Shown one piece after another: positions 27,462 through 36,231 of a DNA stretch of 64,000 bases. The stretch comes from Agromyces luteolus (GTDB lineage: Bacteria > Actinomycetota > Actinomycetes > Actinomycetales > Microbacteriaceae), in assembly GCF_009729855.1 (NCBI RefSeq), contig NZ_WODA01000016.1, positions 1-64,000 of the forward strand. Direction: 5' to 3'. How positions within the stretch are numbered: position 1 is the first letter of the stretch; every line of letters begins with the position of its first letter. Under the pieces are notes generated by a model that made no database searches, was not told where the DNA came from, and saw only the letters and a program-made list of their open reading frames with translations. The position numbers and the translations under genes are program-made.

Positions 27462-28559
27462 ATGTCGATCACCCACGCCCCCGCGCCGTCACCCTCCAAC
27501 GGGGTCCACGCCGCACTGCCCGTCGAAGCCCCCGACCACGAACGCGTGCTCATCACGCGGGGTCCCCGCTCAGGGCTCACCATCATCGTCGCGGTGCACT
27601 CCACCGCGCTCGGCCAGGCCCTCGGCGGCGCCCGCGTCTGGCACTACGAGCACTGGACCGACGCGCTCGCCGACGCGCTGCGCCTCTCGCAGGCCATGAC
27701 CCTGAAGAACGCCGCTGCCGGCCTCGCGCGCGGCGGGGGCAAGTCGGTCGTCTGCATCCCCGCCGGCGAGACGCTCGACGAGGCGCGCCGCCACGACGCG
27801 ATGCTCGACCTCGGCGACGCCGTCGAGTCGCTCGGCGGTGCCTACATGACCGCTGAAGACGTCGGCACGAGCGCCGAGCTCATGTCGGTCGTCCACGAGC
27901 GCACCGAGCACGTCTGCGGCCTGCCCGCCGACGAGGGCGGCGTGGGCGAGCCGGCGGATGCCACCGCGGCCGGCGTGCACGCGGGCATCCTCGCGACGCT
28001 CGACCACGTGTTCGGCTCGAGCGACGTCGCCGGTCGCCACTTCGTGATCGCCGGCCTCGGCCAGGTCGGCGGACGCCTCGCCCGCGCGCTCGCCGCGGGC
28101 GGCGCGCGCCTCACGGTCGCCGACGTGCACGAGGGCAAGCGCGCCCTCGCCGACGAGCTCGGCGCCGAATGGGTCTCCCCGGCCGACGCGCACCGCGTCG
28201 AGGCCGACCTGTTCGTGCCGTGCGGGCTCGGCGGCGTGCTCACGCCCGAGGTCGTCCAGGAGCTCCGCGTGCGGGCAGTCGTGGGCGCGGCGAACAACCA
28301 GCTCGCCGAGCGCGACGTGGCCCGGATGCTCCGCGGCCGCGGCATCGCGTGGGCGCCCGACTTCGTCGTGAACGCCGGCGGGGTCGTCTACCTCGACCTC
28401 GCCTCGGCTCCCGGCATCGGCCAGGAGGAGCTGGACCGCCGCATCGCGGGCATCGGCGACGTCGTCCGTGCGGTGCACCGCGACGCCGACGCGGCCGGCA
28501 TCACCACGCTCGAGGCCGCCGAACGGCTCGCGGCGGCCCGTCTCGACGCGGCGCGCTGA
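27462..28559 (+). CDS. Glu/Leu/Phe/Val dehydrogenase (leucine/valine type)
   Basis: 365 residues, close to leucine and valine dehydrogenases. AAGGAG seven bases upstream selects ATG 27462 within a longer open frame. MTLKNAAAGLARGGGKSVV carries the substrate Lys82 and catalytic Lys94; the Rossmann loop is GLGQVGGRLARAL; FVPCGLGGVLT and GAANNQLA are typical of the leucine/valine group. The enzyme deaminates branched-chain amino acids oxidatively with NAD+. Distinguishing leucine from valine preference is not possible from sequence by eye. It is monocistronic, bounded by a strong hairpin. Confidence 0.85.
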   Translation: MSITHAPAPSPSNGVHAALPVEAPDHERVLITRGPRSGLTIIVAVHSTALGQALGGARVWHYEHWTDALADALRLSQAMTLKNAAAGLARGGGKSVVCIPAGETLDEARRHDAMLDLGDAVESLGGAYMTAEDVGTSAELMSVVHERTEHVCGLPADEGGVGEPADATAAGVHAGILATLDHVFGSSDVAGRHFVIAGLGQVGGRLARALAAGGARLTVADVHEGKRALADELGAEWVSPADAHRVEADLFVPCGLGGVLTPEVVQELRVRAVVGAANNQLAERDVARMLRGRGIAWAPDFVVNAGGVVYLDLASAPGIGQEELDRRIAGIGDVVRAVHRDADAAGITTLEAAERLAAARLDAAR

Positions 28560-28571
28560 CCTGATCCACCG

Positions 28572-28600
28572 GGCGGGGCGACGGTGTCCGTCGCCCCGCC
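28572..28600 (+). terminator. Terminator after the amino acid dehydrogenase gene
   Basis: Perfect 13-bp stem GGCGGGGCGACGG (28572-28584) with its complement (28588-28600) around a three-base loop. Confidence 0.75.
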
Positions 28601-28676
28601 TCGCCGTCCGCGGGCGGCGGAGCCGGCGACGTCCGGGGGGGCTCGGGCGGGTGCGCGACGACTCCCGCCCGGCCGA

Positions 28677-28682
28677 TAGGCT
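28677..28682 (+). promoter_or_regulatory. -10 element for leaderless dimethylargininase mRNA
   Basis: TAGGCT ends seven bases before ATG 28690; there is no Shine-Dalgarno. Confidence 0.55.
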
Positions 28683-28689
28683 CGACCGC

Positions 28690-29946
28690 ATGACGCCCCC
28701 CGCGACCCAGCCTCCGGCCGTGCCCGCCCTCGATCCCGCGCAGGCGACGGTCGCCCGACGCTCGGTCGCGGCGATCACGTCCGCCGGCGCGGTCGCGCTC
28801 ATCGCGTTCGGTGCGGGCGTGCTGGCGAACCTCGTCTCGCGCGACCAGAACCCCGTCGTGCTCGCGCAGGTCGTGCCCTACTTCGCGCTCGCGGCGGTCG
28901 TGCTCTGGGGCCTCCTCTGCATCGGCAACGCCGTCGGCGCGCTTCGTGCGTGGTTCCTCGCGCTGCCGGTCGCGCTCACGTCCGCGGTCCTCGCCACCCT
29001 GCTGGCCGCGAGCGCCAACGTGCTCACGAGCGGCGTCCAGGTGTCGGCGCAGGTCTACTCGCTCGTGCTCTCCAGCCTGCTCGGGCTCAACCTGCTCTTC
29101 ATCGTCGCCGCGGTGATCGCCGAGGTGTTCGTCGCCCCGCGCGTGGCCGCATGGGTGCTCGCGCACCGACCGCGCCGCGCCGCGCGACGCGTCGCGCTCG
29201 TGCGCATCCCCGCGTCGAACCTCGACGAGGCCGAGCTGACGCACCTCGAGCGCCGCCCCGTCGACCACGCGCTCGCCGACGAGCAGTGGGACGACTACTG
29301 CGCGGCCCTCGTGGCCGAGGGGTGGGAGACCGTCGAGGTCGACGCCGCACCCGACCTGCCCGACTCCGTGTTCATCGAGGACGCCGTCGTGTTCTTCGAC
29401 GGGCTCGCGGTGCTCGCGAACCCCGGAGCGGACTCCCGCAAGCCCGAGGTCGACGCCGTGGAGCGCGCCGTGCGCGCCTTCCCGGGCGTCTCGGTCGCCC
29501 GCATCGCCGCGCCCGGCACGCTCGACGGGGGCGACGTGCTCAAGATCGGCTCGACGGTCTACGTCGGCGCGTCCTCGCGGACGAACGCCGAGGGCATCCG
29601 CCAGCTCCGCGGCATCCTCGCGCCGCTCGGCTACACGGTCGTCGCGGTGCCGATCACGAAGGCGCTGCACCTGAAGAGCGCCGTGACGGCGCTGCCCGAC
29701 GGCACCGTCATCGGGTTCCCCGACCTCCTCGAGTCGACGTCGCTGTTCCCGCGCTTCCTCGCGGTCCCCGAGCCCGAGGGCGTCGCGGTCGTGGTCCTGT
29801 CGGACGAGACGCTGCTGATGTCGGCCTCGGCGCCGCGGACCGCGGAACTCCTGTCGGGGCTCGGCTACCGCGTGGTCACGGTCGACATCAGCGAGTTCGA
29901 GAAGCTCGAGGGGTGCGTCACCTGCCTGTCGGTGCGGGTGCGCTGA
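28690..29946 (+). CDS. Membrane-anchored dimethylargininase (DDAH-like) fusion
   Basis: 418 residues in two parts. Residues about 25-150 hold four hydrophobic helices ending in the basic stop-transfer segment HRPRRAARR. Residues about 165-418 are a full amidinotransferase-fold DDAH domain: RIPASNL, LPDSVFIEDAVVFFDG, GTLDGGDVL, catalytic His327 in LHLKSAV and nucleophile Cys412 in EGCVTCLSV. DDAH hydrolyses N-omega-methylated arginines to citrulline. Normal DDAH is soluble and about 255 residues, so the membrane part is extra. ATG 28690 follows a TAGGCT box; the long frame upstream is not used. Confidence 0.85.
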   Translation: MTPPATQPPAVPALDPAQATVARRSVAAITSAGAVALIAFGAGVLANLVSRDQNPVVLAQVVPYFALAAVVLWGLLCIGNAVGALRAWFLALPVALTSAVLATLLAASANVLTSGVQVSAQVYSLVLSSLLGLNLLFIVAAVIAEVFVAPRVAAWVLAHRPRRAARRVALVRIPASNLDEAELTHLERRPVDHALADEQWDDYCAALVAEGWETVEVDAAPDLPDSVFIEDAVVFFDGLAVLANPGADSRKPEVDAVERAVRAFPGVSVARIAAPGTLDGGDVLKIGSTVYVGASSRTNAEGIRQLRGILAPLGYTVVAVPITKALHLKSAVTALPDGTVIGFPDLLESTSLFPRFLAVPEPEGVAVVVLSDETLLMSASAPRTAELLSGLGYRVVTVDISEFEKLEGCVTCLSVRVR

Positions 29947-30108
29947 GCGGCTCGCGTCACGCCGACCGGCTCGCGTCGCGCTGACCGGGCGAACCGCCCG
30001 AGATTCGCTGTTGTACTTCTGCGGCGCCCGGGCATATCCTGAAGGGCTGCCCGCGCGGGGAACCATCCGGCGGGCGATGGGCTCGTGACCACGACGCAGG
30101 AGGACGAC

Positions 30109-30201
30109 ATGAAGTACACCGGCATTCCCGCCCGCACCGTCGCGGCGTTCGGTGCATTCGTCCCGGCGCTCGCCTCCACCGTCACGGTCGCCCGGGGCTA
30201 G
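30109..30201 (+). CDS. Small ORF, 30 residues, unknown
   Basis: ATG preceded by AGGAGGACGAC, the strongest Shine-Dalgarno in this part of the window, and about 75 bases after a TTGTAC...TATCCT promoter-like pair (30012-30041). The product is basic and hydrophobic in its middle ([19 protein letters not shown]) and ends before the ABC exporter operon, 157 bp away. It could be a leader peptide, an exported peptide or a small membrane protein. No family is recognised. The region to 30358 holds nothing else supported. Confidence 0.4.
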   Translation: MKYTGIPARTVAAFGAFVPALASTVTVARG

Positions 30202-30358
30202 CTCCAGACACCGTCCAGCCGGCGGGACGCCGGCCGTCTCCCGCGGGGCCGACGCCTCGCCTCTCTCGTCCGCGCGCGATCACGTGCGCGGCATCCGCGT
30301 CTCCCTCCGACGAGTCCGCATCCTCGCGACCCGTCGCGCTTCCCGGAAGGAACCCGGC

Positions 30359-32308
30359 GTGACCGCCACCGAATCCACCCTCCACCCACCCCACGCCGAG
30401 CGCACCGGAACGGTGCGCGCCCTCATGCGGCTGCGCGAGTACGTCGGCCCCGCGATGCCCGCGATCTACGGGAGCATGGCCGCCTACCTCGTCGCGCAGC
30501 TCATCGCCCTCGCGATCCCGCAGGTGCTCGAGGCGATCGTCGACGGGCCGCTCGCCGACGGCGACCGCGCGGCGATCGTCCCGCTCTCCCTGCTCGTGCT
30601 CGCGCTCGGCACCGGCGAGGCCGCCATGTTCGCGCTGCGGCGCTGGCTCGTGATCGGCCCGACCACCAGGGTCGAGGCGCGCATGCGCGACGCGCTCTAC
30701 GCGAAGCTCCAGGACCTGCCCGTCAGCTTCCACGACCGCTGGCCGAGCGGGCAGCTGCTCTCGCGCGCCGTGAGCGACCTCGGCCTCATCCGCCGGTGGC
30801 TCGCCTTCGGCCTCGTGCTGCTGGTGATGAACCTCGTCGTGATCGTCGTCGGCGCCGTCGTGCTGATCTCGATGAGCTGGATGCTGGGTCTCGTCTTCCT
30901 CGCCTGCTCGATCCCGCTGTGGATCGTCGGCTACCGGTTCGAGGGCCGCTACTCCGAGGTGTCGCGGCGCAGCCAGGACCAGTCCGGCGACCTCGCGACC
31001 GCGGTCGAGGAGTCCGTCCACGGCATCCGCGTGCTGAAGGCGTTCGGCCGCGGCAAGCACGCGCTGAGCTCGTTCCGTGCACAGGCCGAGCAGTTGCGCT
31101 CGACCGAGATCGAGAAGGCGCGCCTCGACGCGAACATCTGGGTGTGGATCCTCATCGTGCCCGCCGTGGCGCTCGCGATCTGCCTCGTGCTCGGCGTCCA
31201 GCTCGCCTCGCAGGGCGAGCTCTCGGTCGGACAGCTCGTGGCGTTCTTCGCCACGGCCGCGGTGCTCGCGTGGCCCATCGAGTCGATCGGGTTCCTGCTG
31301 GCGTTCACGCTCGACGCGCGCACCGCGACCGACCGCTTCTACGACATCATGGACAGCGAGAACACGGTCCGCGATCCGGAGCGGCCCGACGCGCTCGCGT
31401 CGCCGCGCGGCGAGCTCGCGTTCACCGACGTGCACTTCCGCTACCAGGACTCGCCCGAGCGCTTCGGCGACCTGCTCGACGGGGTCGACCTCGTGCTGCG
31501 ACCCGGCGAGACCATGGCGCTCGTCGGGCTCACCGGGTGCGGCAAGACGACGATGACGGCGCTGACCACGCGCCTCTACGACGTCACCGGCGGCTCGGTG
31601 ACCCTCGACGGCGTCGACGTGCGCGCCTTCCGCCGCGAGGAGCTGCGCCGGCACGTCGCCATGGCGTTCGAGGATGCCACGCTGTTCTCCGCGTCGGTGC
31701 GCGAGAACGTCCTGCTCGGCCGACCCGAGCTCGCCGGCGGGGCGGCGGCCGACCCGGCGGTGGCCGCCGAGGCGCAGCGCGTGCTCGACGAGGCGCTGCG
31801 CATCGCGCAGGCCGGATTCGCGTACGACCTGCCCGACGGCGTCGACACCAAGGTGGGCGAGGAGGGCATGAGCCTCTCGGGCGGGCAGCGCCAGCGGCTC
31901 GCGCTCGCGCGCGCGGTGGCCGCCAGGCCCGCGGTACTCGTGCTCGACGACCCGCTGTCGGCGCTCGACGTGGCGACCGAGGCGCGCGTCGAGGCCGAGC
32001 TGCGGACCGTGCTCGCCTCGACGACCGCGCTCATCGTGGCGCACCGCCCGTCGACGGTGATGCTCGCCGACCGGGTCGCCCTCCTCGAGGACGGCCGCAT
32101 CACCGCGGTCGGCACCCACTCCGAGCTCCTCCGCGAGTCGGAGCACTACCGCTTCGTCATCTCGAGCCTCGAGGACGAGGAGCGTCGCGCGCAGGCGGAG
32201 GCATCCGACCTGATCGACGAGGGTCTCGACACGCGGCCGACTGCGTCGGTCGCTGCTCGACCACCGGAGCAGGCCGAACAGACCGAACCGAAGGAGGCGA
32301 TCCGATGA
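30359..32308 (+). CDS. ABC exporter half-transporter with degenerate Walker B
   Basis: 649 residues from GTG 30359 with GGAAGGAA upstream. Six membrane helices (about 35-335) are followed by the nucleotide-binding domain: Walker [10 protein letters not shown] (390-398), signature LSGGQ (506-510) and Walker [13 protein letters not shown], in which the catalytic glutamate is Asp531. The H-loop is IVAHRPST. Its stop overlaps the second half-transporter by four bases. The intact signature completes the active ATP site of its partner. The substrate is unknown; multidrug or lipid export is usual for this class. Confidence 0.9.
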   Translation: MTATESTLHPPHAERTGTVRALMRLREYVGPAMPAIYGSMAAYLVAQLIALAIPQVLEAIVDGPLADGDRAAIVPLSLLVLALGTGEAAMFALRRWLVIGPTTRVEARMRDALYAKLQDLPVSFHDRWPSGQLLSRAVSDLGLIRRWLAFGLVLLVMNLVVIVVGAVVLISMSWMLGLVFLACSIPLWIVGYRFEGRYSEVSRRSQDQSGDLATAVEESVHGIRVLKAFGRGKHALSSFRAQAEQLRSTEIEKARLDANIWVWILIVPAVALAICLVLGVQLASQGELSVGQLVAFFATAAVLAWPIESIGFLLAFTLDARTATDRFYDIMDSENTVRDPERPDALASPRGELAFTDVHFRYQDSPERFGDLLDGVDLVLRPGETMALVGLTGCGKTTMTALTTRLYDVTGGSVTLDGVDVRAFRREELRRHVAMAFEDATLFSASVRENVLLGRPELAGGAAADPAVAAEAQRVLDEALRIAQAGFAYDLPDGVDTKVGEEGMSLSGGQRQRLALARAVAARPAVLVLDDPLSALDVATEARVEAELRTVLASTTALIVAHRPSTVMLADRVALLEDGRITAVGTHSELLRESEHYRFVISSLEDEERRAQAEASDLIDEGLDTRPTASVAARPPEQAEQTEPKEAIR

Positions 32309-34113
32309 GCACCGTGACCGGGGTGCGCGGCGAGGAGCGCGACGAGTACACGAAGGCGGAGTCCCGCTGGATCCGACGGCGGAGCCTCCGCCTGCTCGGC
32401 TCGCTGCTGCATCCGCTGCGTGCGCAGCTCTGGCTGACCATGGCGGTCGTCGTCGTCTCGACCGCCGCCCAGGTCGCCGGGCCGGCGATCATCGCGTACG
32501 GCATCGACCAGGGGTTGCCCGCGCTGATGCAGCAGGACTGGCTGCCGGTCGGGCTGGCCGGGCTCGCGTACCTCCTGACGGGCACGGCGGGCGCGTTCCT
32601 CATCGCGTGGTACATCCGCATGGCCGCGCGCATCAGCCAGGCCGTGCTCATCGACCTGCGCACGCGCGTGTTCCTGCACACCCAGAAGCTCTCGCTCGAA
32701 TTCCACGAGTCGTACACCTCGGGCCGCATCATCTCGCGGCAGACGAGCGACCTCGACGCGATCCGCGAGCTCATGGACGAGGGCATCAACCAGCTCGTGC
32801 GCGGCGTGCTGTACATGCTGTTCACGGCGATCGCGCTCGTGTGGCTGGACTGGTTCTCGGGCCTCGTGCTCCTCGTCACGCTGCTCCCGCTCGCCGCGCT
32901 CACGCGCTGGTTCCAGGTGCGCTCGCAGAAGCTGTTCCGGCGCTCGCGCGTCGCGAGTGCGAAGCTCATCGTCCAGTTCGTCGAGACGATGACGGGCATC
33001 CGCGCCGTGCAGGCGTTCCGGTCGGAGCGGCGCAACGAGCGCGTCTTCGGCGACCTCGTCGACGACTACCGCGACGTCAACGCCCGCGCGCTCGGGCTGT
33101 TCGCCGTCTACAACCCGGCGCTCAACTTCATGGGCTACGTCGCGGTGGCGGGGGTCCTGCTCATCGGCGGCTTCCGCGTGGCGGACGGGGCGCTCGAGGT
33201 CGGCGTGCTGCTCGCGGCGGTGCTGTACACGAAGCGCTTCTTCGACCCGATGGAGGAGCTGGCGATGTTCTACAACTCCTACCAGTCGGCCGCGTCGGCG
33301 CTCGAGAAGATCTCGGGCGTCCTCGAGGAGCAGCCGAGCGTGCCCGATCCGACCGAGCCGGTCGACCTCTGGACGGCCGACGGCCGCGTGCGGTTCGAGT
33401 CCGTCGAGTTCGCGTACACGCCCGACCGGGTCGTGCTGCCGAGGTTCGACCTCGACGTGCCGGCCGGGCAGACGGTCGCGCTCGTGGGATCGACCGGGGC
33501 GGGCAAGTCGACGCTCGCGAAGCTGATCTCGCGGTTCTACGACCCGAGCGACGGCGTCGTCGAGCTCGACGGGGTCGACCTCCGTCGCATGCACCCGAAG
33601 GACCTGCGGCGCGCGATCGTCATGGTCACGCAGGAGGCGTACCTCTTCTCCGGGTCGGTGGCCGACAACATCGCGCTCGGCAAGCCCGAGGCGACCTTCG
33701 ACGAGATCGTCGCGGCCGCGAAGGCGGTCGGCGCGCACGAGTTCATCGAGGGGCTGCCGAACGGCTACGACACCGACGTGAACAAGCGCGGCGGGCGCGT
33801 GTCGGCGGGCCAGCGCCAGCTGATCTCGTTCGCGCGCGCGTTCCTCGCCGATCCCGCGGTGCTGATCCTCGACGAGGCGACGAGCTCGCTCGACATCCCG
33901 AGCGAGCGGCTCGTGCAGGAGGGCCTGCAGACCCTCCTCGCCGACCGCACCGCGGTCATCATCGCGCACCGCCTGTCGACGGTCGCGATCGCCGATCGCG
34001 TGCTCGTCATGGAGCACGGCCGCATCGTCGAGGACGGCTCGCCCGCCGACCTCATCGGCGGCACGGGCCGGTTCGCGGCGCTGCACGCGGCCTGGCGCGA
34101 CTCGCTCGTGTAG
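32305..34113 (+). CDS. ABC exporter half-transporter with degenerate signature
   Basis: 602 residues, ATG inside the previous stop, AAGGAGG upstream. Six membrane helices and an NBD with Walker [10 protein letters not shown] (395-403), canonical Walker [13 protein letters not shown] with Glu524, and H-loop IIAHRLST, but the signature is VSAGQ (499-503) in place of LSGGQ. The defects of the two subunits complement each other, as in TM287/288-type heterodimeric exporters with one catalytic and one degenerate site. It forms the complex with the upstream product. A strong hairpin ends the operon. Confidence 0.9.
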   Translation: MSTVTGVRGEERDEYTKAESRWIRRRSLRLLGSLLHPLRAQLWLTMAVVVVSTAAQVAGPAIIAYGIDQGLPALMQQDWLPVGLAGLAYLLTGTAGAFLIAWYIRMAARISQAVLIDLRTRVFLHTQKLSLEFHESYTSGRIISRQTSDLDAIRELMDEGINQLVRGVLYMLFTAIALVWLDWFSGLVLLVTLLPLAALTRWFQVRSQKLFRRSRVASAKLIVQFVETMTGIRAVQAFRSERRNERVFGDLVDDYRDVNARALGLFAVYNPALNFMGYVAVAGVLLIGGFRVADGALEVGVLLAAVLYTKRFFDPMEELAMFYNSYQSAASALEKISGVLEEQPSVPDPTEPVDLWTADGRVRFESVEFAYTPDRVVLPRFDLDVPAGQTVALVGSTGAGKSTLAKLISRFYDPSDGVVELDGVDLRRMHPKDLRRAIVMVTQEAYLFSGSVADNIALGKPEATFDEIVAAAKAVGAHEFIEGLPNGYDTDVNKRGGRVSAGQRQLISFARAFLADPAVLILDEATSSLDIPSERLVQEGLQTLLADRTAVIIAHRLSTVAIADRVLVMEHGRIVEDGSPADLIGGTGRFAALHAAWRDSLV

Positions 34114-34122
34114 GGGTGCGGC

Positions 34123-34160
34123 GGGCGGATGCCCCGGGCGCCGGCCCGGGGCATCCGCCC
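34123..34160. terminator. Bidirectional terminator between convergent genes
   Basis: Perfect 17-bp stem, GGGCGGATGCCCCGGGC (34123-34139) with 34144-34160, loop of four. It lies between the ABC operon and the decarboxylase gene and also contains the GGATGCC word. Confidence 0.8.
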
Positions 34161-34169
34161 GTTCGCGGG

Positions 34170-35534
34170 TCAGGCGGGGGACACCTCCACGACCGGTGTC
34201 CGGGGGATGCCGTTGAAGCCGGTGGCGGTCGCCCACGTGTAGGCGCCCATCATCGGCGAGACCAGCAGGTCGCCGTCGGCGAGCGGCGGAAGGGGCAGGC
34301 GGCGTGCGACGACGTCGACGCTGTCGCAGGTCGGCCCGGCGAGCGTGACCGGCACGCGCGTGCGCGTGAGCACGCGCCGCGTGGCGCGTTCGGCCGCCTC
34401 GTCGCCGACGGGCCGGACGCCGAGCTCGGCGGCCGCGAAGACGAGCGCGTGCACGTCCTCCGCGGGGATGTTCGAGTACGCGCCGTACAGGCCCTCGTCG
34501 AGGTGGTGCCAGCGCCCGTCGGCGCGGTCGCTCGTGCCGATCACGCGCGTGACGAGCGTCATCGCGGGTGCGGCGACGAAGCGGCCCGGCTCGATGACGA
34601 TGCGCACGTCCGGGGGCACGGCGGCCAGGGCCGGGCGGATGCCGCGGGTGAGCTCGGCCAGCGGCGGCACCGGTTCGTCGTAGGCGACCGGGAATCCGCC
34701 GCCGAGATCGAGCACGTCGAAGCGCGTGCCGTGCCGTGCCTCGAGCGCGCGCATGAGCTGCACCGTCGTCGAGATCGCGCGCACCCACGGCGCCGCCGAT
34801 GCGGTCTGGCTTCCGACGTGGAAGGTGAACCCGCGCACGGCGAGGCGGGACCGCAGGCAGCGCTCCACGAGCGCCGGGGCGTCCTCGGGCGCGACGCCGA
34901 ACTTCGACGACAGGTCGGACTTCGCCTCGGGGTTGGGGAACGACAGGCGCACGAGCACGCCCACGTCGTGCGTCGGGAGCCCCGCGAACTTCGCGACCTC
35001 CGACGGGCTGTCGACGACGAAGGTGCGGATGCCGCGCAGGTACGCGCCCGTGATGTCGGCCACCGTCTTGACGGGGTGCGTGTGCAGGCATCGCCCGATC
35101 GGCACGCCCTCGCGTTCGAGGAGGTCGATTTCGCCGCGCGATGCGACCTCGAAGGACGCGCCGAAGCCGTGGACCGCGCGGATCACCGCGGGGTGGGGGA
35201 GCGACTTCGTGGCGAAGTGGATCGATGCCCGCGGAAGCTCGCGTCGCAGCGCGAGCAGCTGCGTCGCGACCCGGTCGACGTCGAGCAGGAACAGCGGCGA
35301 CCCGTGTTCGCGCACGAGCGCGCCGAGGCGGATGCGCTGCGCGTACGCGGCGAGCTCGCGCCGCGCGAGCTCGCGGTGCGGCGGGAGCTCGGGCAGCGGG
35401 CCCGTCGTCGCGCCGAGGCGGCGGTGGGTCGGACGGGGTCGACGTGGTCGCAGCGCGCCCACCTCCGCGGGCGCGTCCGGCAGGCTCGGCGCGAGCCGCG
35501 CCAGGTCCGTCGGGGAGTGGGGTGCGAGCGTCAT
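34170..35534 (-). CDS. Ornithine decarboxylase-like fold III PLP enzyme
   Basis: 454 residues from ATG 35534. The barrel carries the PLP lysine in HFATKSLPHP (Lys110), FEVASRGEIDLL, FHVGSQ, VLDLGGGFPV and the phosphate-binding EPGRFVA. The C-terminal active-site motif GPTCDSVD (Cys403, Asp404) is of the ornithine/lysine decarboxylase kind; diaminopimelate decarboxylase has CES(x)D. The likely reaction is decarboxylation of a basic amino acid to a polyamine. An Arg/Pro-rich extension of about 60 residues precedes the fold. It overlaps the upstream membrane protein gene by four bases. Confidence 0.82.
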   Translation of the reverse strand: MTLAPHSPTDLARLAPSLPDAPAEVGALRPRRPRPTHRRLGATTGPLPELPPHRELARRELAAYAQRIRLGALVREHGSPLFLLDVDRVATQLLALRRELPRASIHFATKSLPHPAVIRAVHGFGASFEVASRGEIDLLEREGVPIGRCLHTHPVKTVADITGAYLRGIRTFVVDSPSEVAKFAGLPTHDVGVLVRLSFPNPEAKSDLSSKFGVAPEDAPALVERCLRSRLAVRGFTFHVGSQTASAAPWVRAISTTVQLMRALEARHGTRFDVLDLGGGFPVAYDEPVPPLAELTRGIRPALAAVPPDVRIVIEPGRFVAAPAMTLVTRVIGTSDRADGRWHHLDEGLYGAYSNIPAEDVHALVFAAAELGVRPVGDEAAERATRRVLTRTRVPVTLAGPTCDSVDVVARRLPLPPLADGDLLVSPMMGAYTWATATGFNGIPRTPVVEVSPA

Positions 35535-36121
35535 CGGAGCGCCCCCTCGAGTCGGGGCGGCGACGGCGCCGGGGCGACGGGATCGGGCGCGGCTTCCGTG
35601 GCACCCGGCCGCGCCGTGGCCGGCCGCCTCGCGGCATCCGCCCCGCCGTCGGGCAGGATCAGGCGACGCCCCGTCTCGAACGAGACGATCGCGACGGCGT
35701 AGAACACGGCGTCGGCGGCGAGCTTGCCGACGAGCCATCCGGTCGGGTTCGGGCCGAGCGCGGCCGTCGCCGCGACGAGGAGCGCGGGCCGCACGAGGAA
35801 GGTGTCGAGGGCCTCGGCCGGGCCGAATTCCGCGACGAGCCCGCGCAGCGTGAGGACCACCGCCACGAACGCCCGCCGGGGCCTGCCCGCGTGGCGCCGC
35901 ACGCGCTTCGAGGCGAGGTGGCTGCGGATGCCCCTGACCACGACGAGCGCGTAGTAGCCGACGCCCTCGGCGACCGTGCCGACGACCGCGGCCGTGACGA
36001 GCGACCCGGAGGCCTCGTACCCCGCCGCGGCGCCCGCGACCGCTGCGACGGTGCCGAGCACCTCCAGCGGCAGGTAGCGCGCGATCCACCGCGCGACGCG
36101 TCCCCGTTGCGATCCGAGCAT
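35531..36121 (-). CDS. Small membrane protein coupled to the decarboxylase
   Basis: 196 residues with three or four hydrophobic helices (about 18-35, 42-62, 112-122, 130-150) and a Pro/Ala-rich tail. The region GTVAEGVGYYALVVVRGIRSHLASKR and a later conserved-looking GWLVGKLAADAVFYAVAI are notable, but I do not recognise a family. It begins the two-gene operon with the decarboxylase and overlaps it by four bases, so it may insert a substrate or product route into the membrane; this is inference from position only. Confidence 0.7.
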   Translation of the reverse strand: MLGSQRGRVARWIARYLPLEVLGTVAAVAGAAAGYEASGSLVTAAVVGTVAEGVGYYALVVVRGIRSHLASKRVRRHAGRPRRAFVAVVLTLRGLVAEFGPAEALDTFLVRPALLVAATAALGPNPTGWLVGKLAADAVFYAVAIVSFETGRRLILPDGGADAARRPATARPGATEAAPDPVAPAPSPPRLEGALR

Positions 36122-36231
36122 GCGACCAGCGTCGCGACGTCGCGCGTGCGCCGGATCGGGGCGGTCACCCGGAACGCGTCCGGGAGGTCACTGAAGGTCG
36201 CCCGCCGTGGGATGGGCCCGACCGTCCGTCC

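Noticed and set aside
32146..35637. 1163-codon minus-strand frame across the ABC exporter and decarboxylase
   Set aside because: It crosses two convergent real genes and a strong terminator hairpin and shows no protein family.
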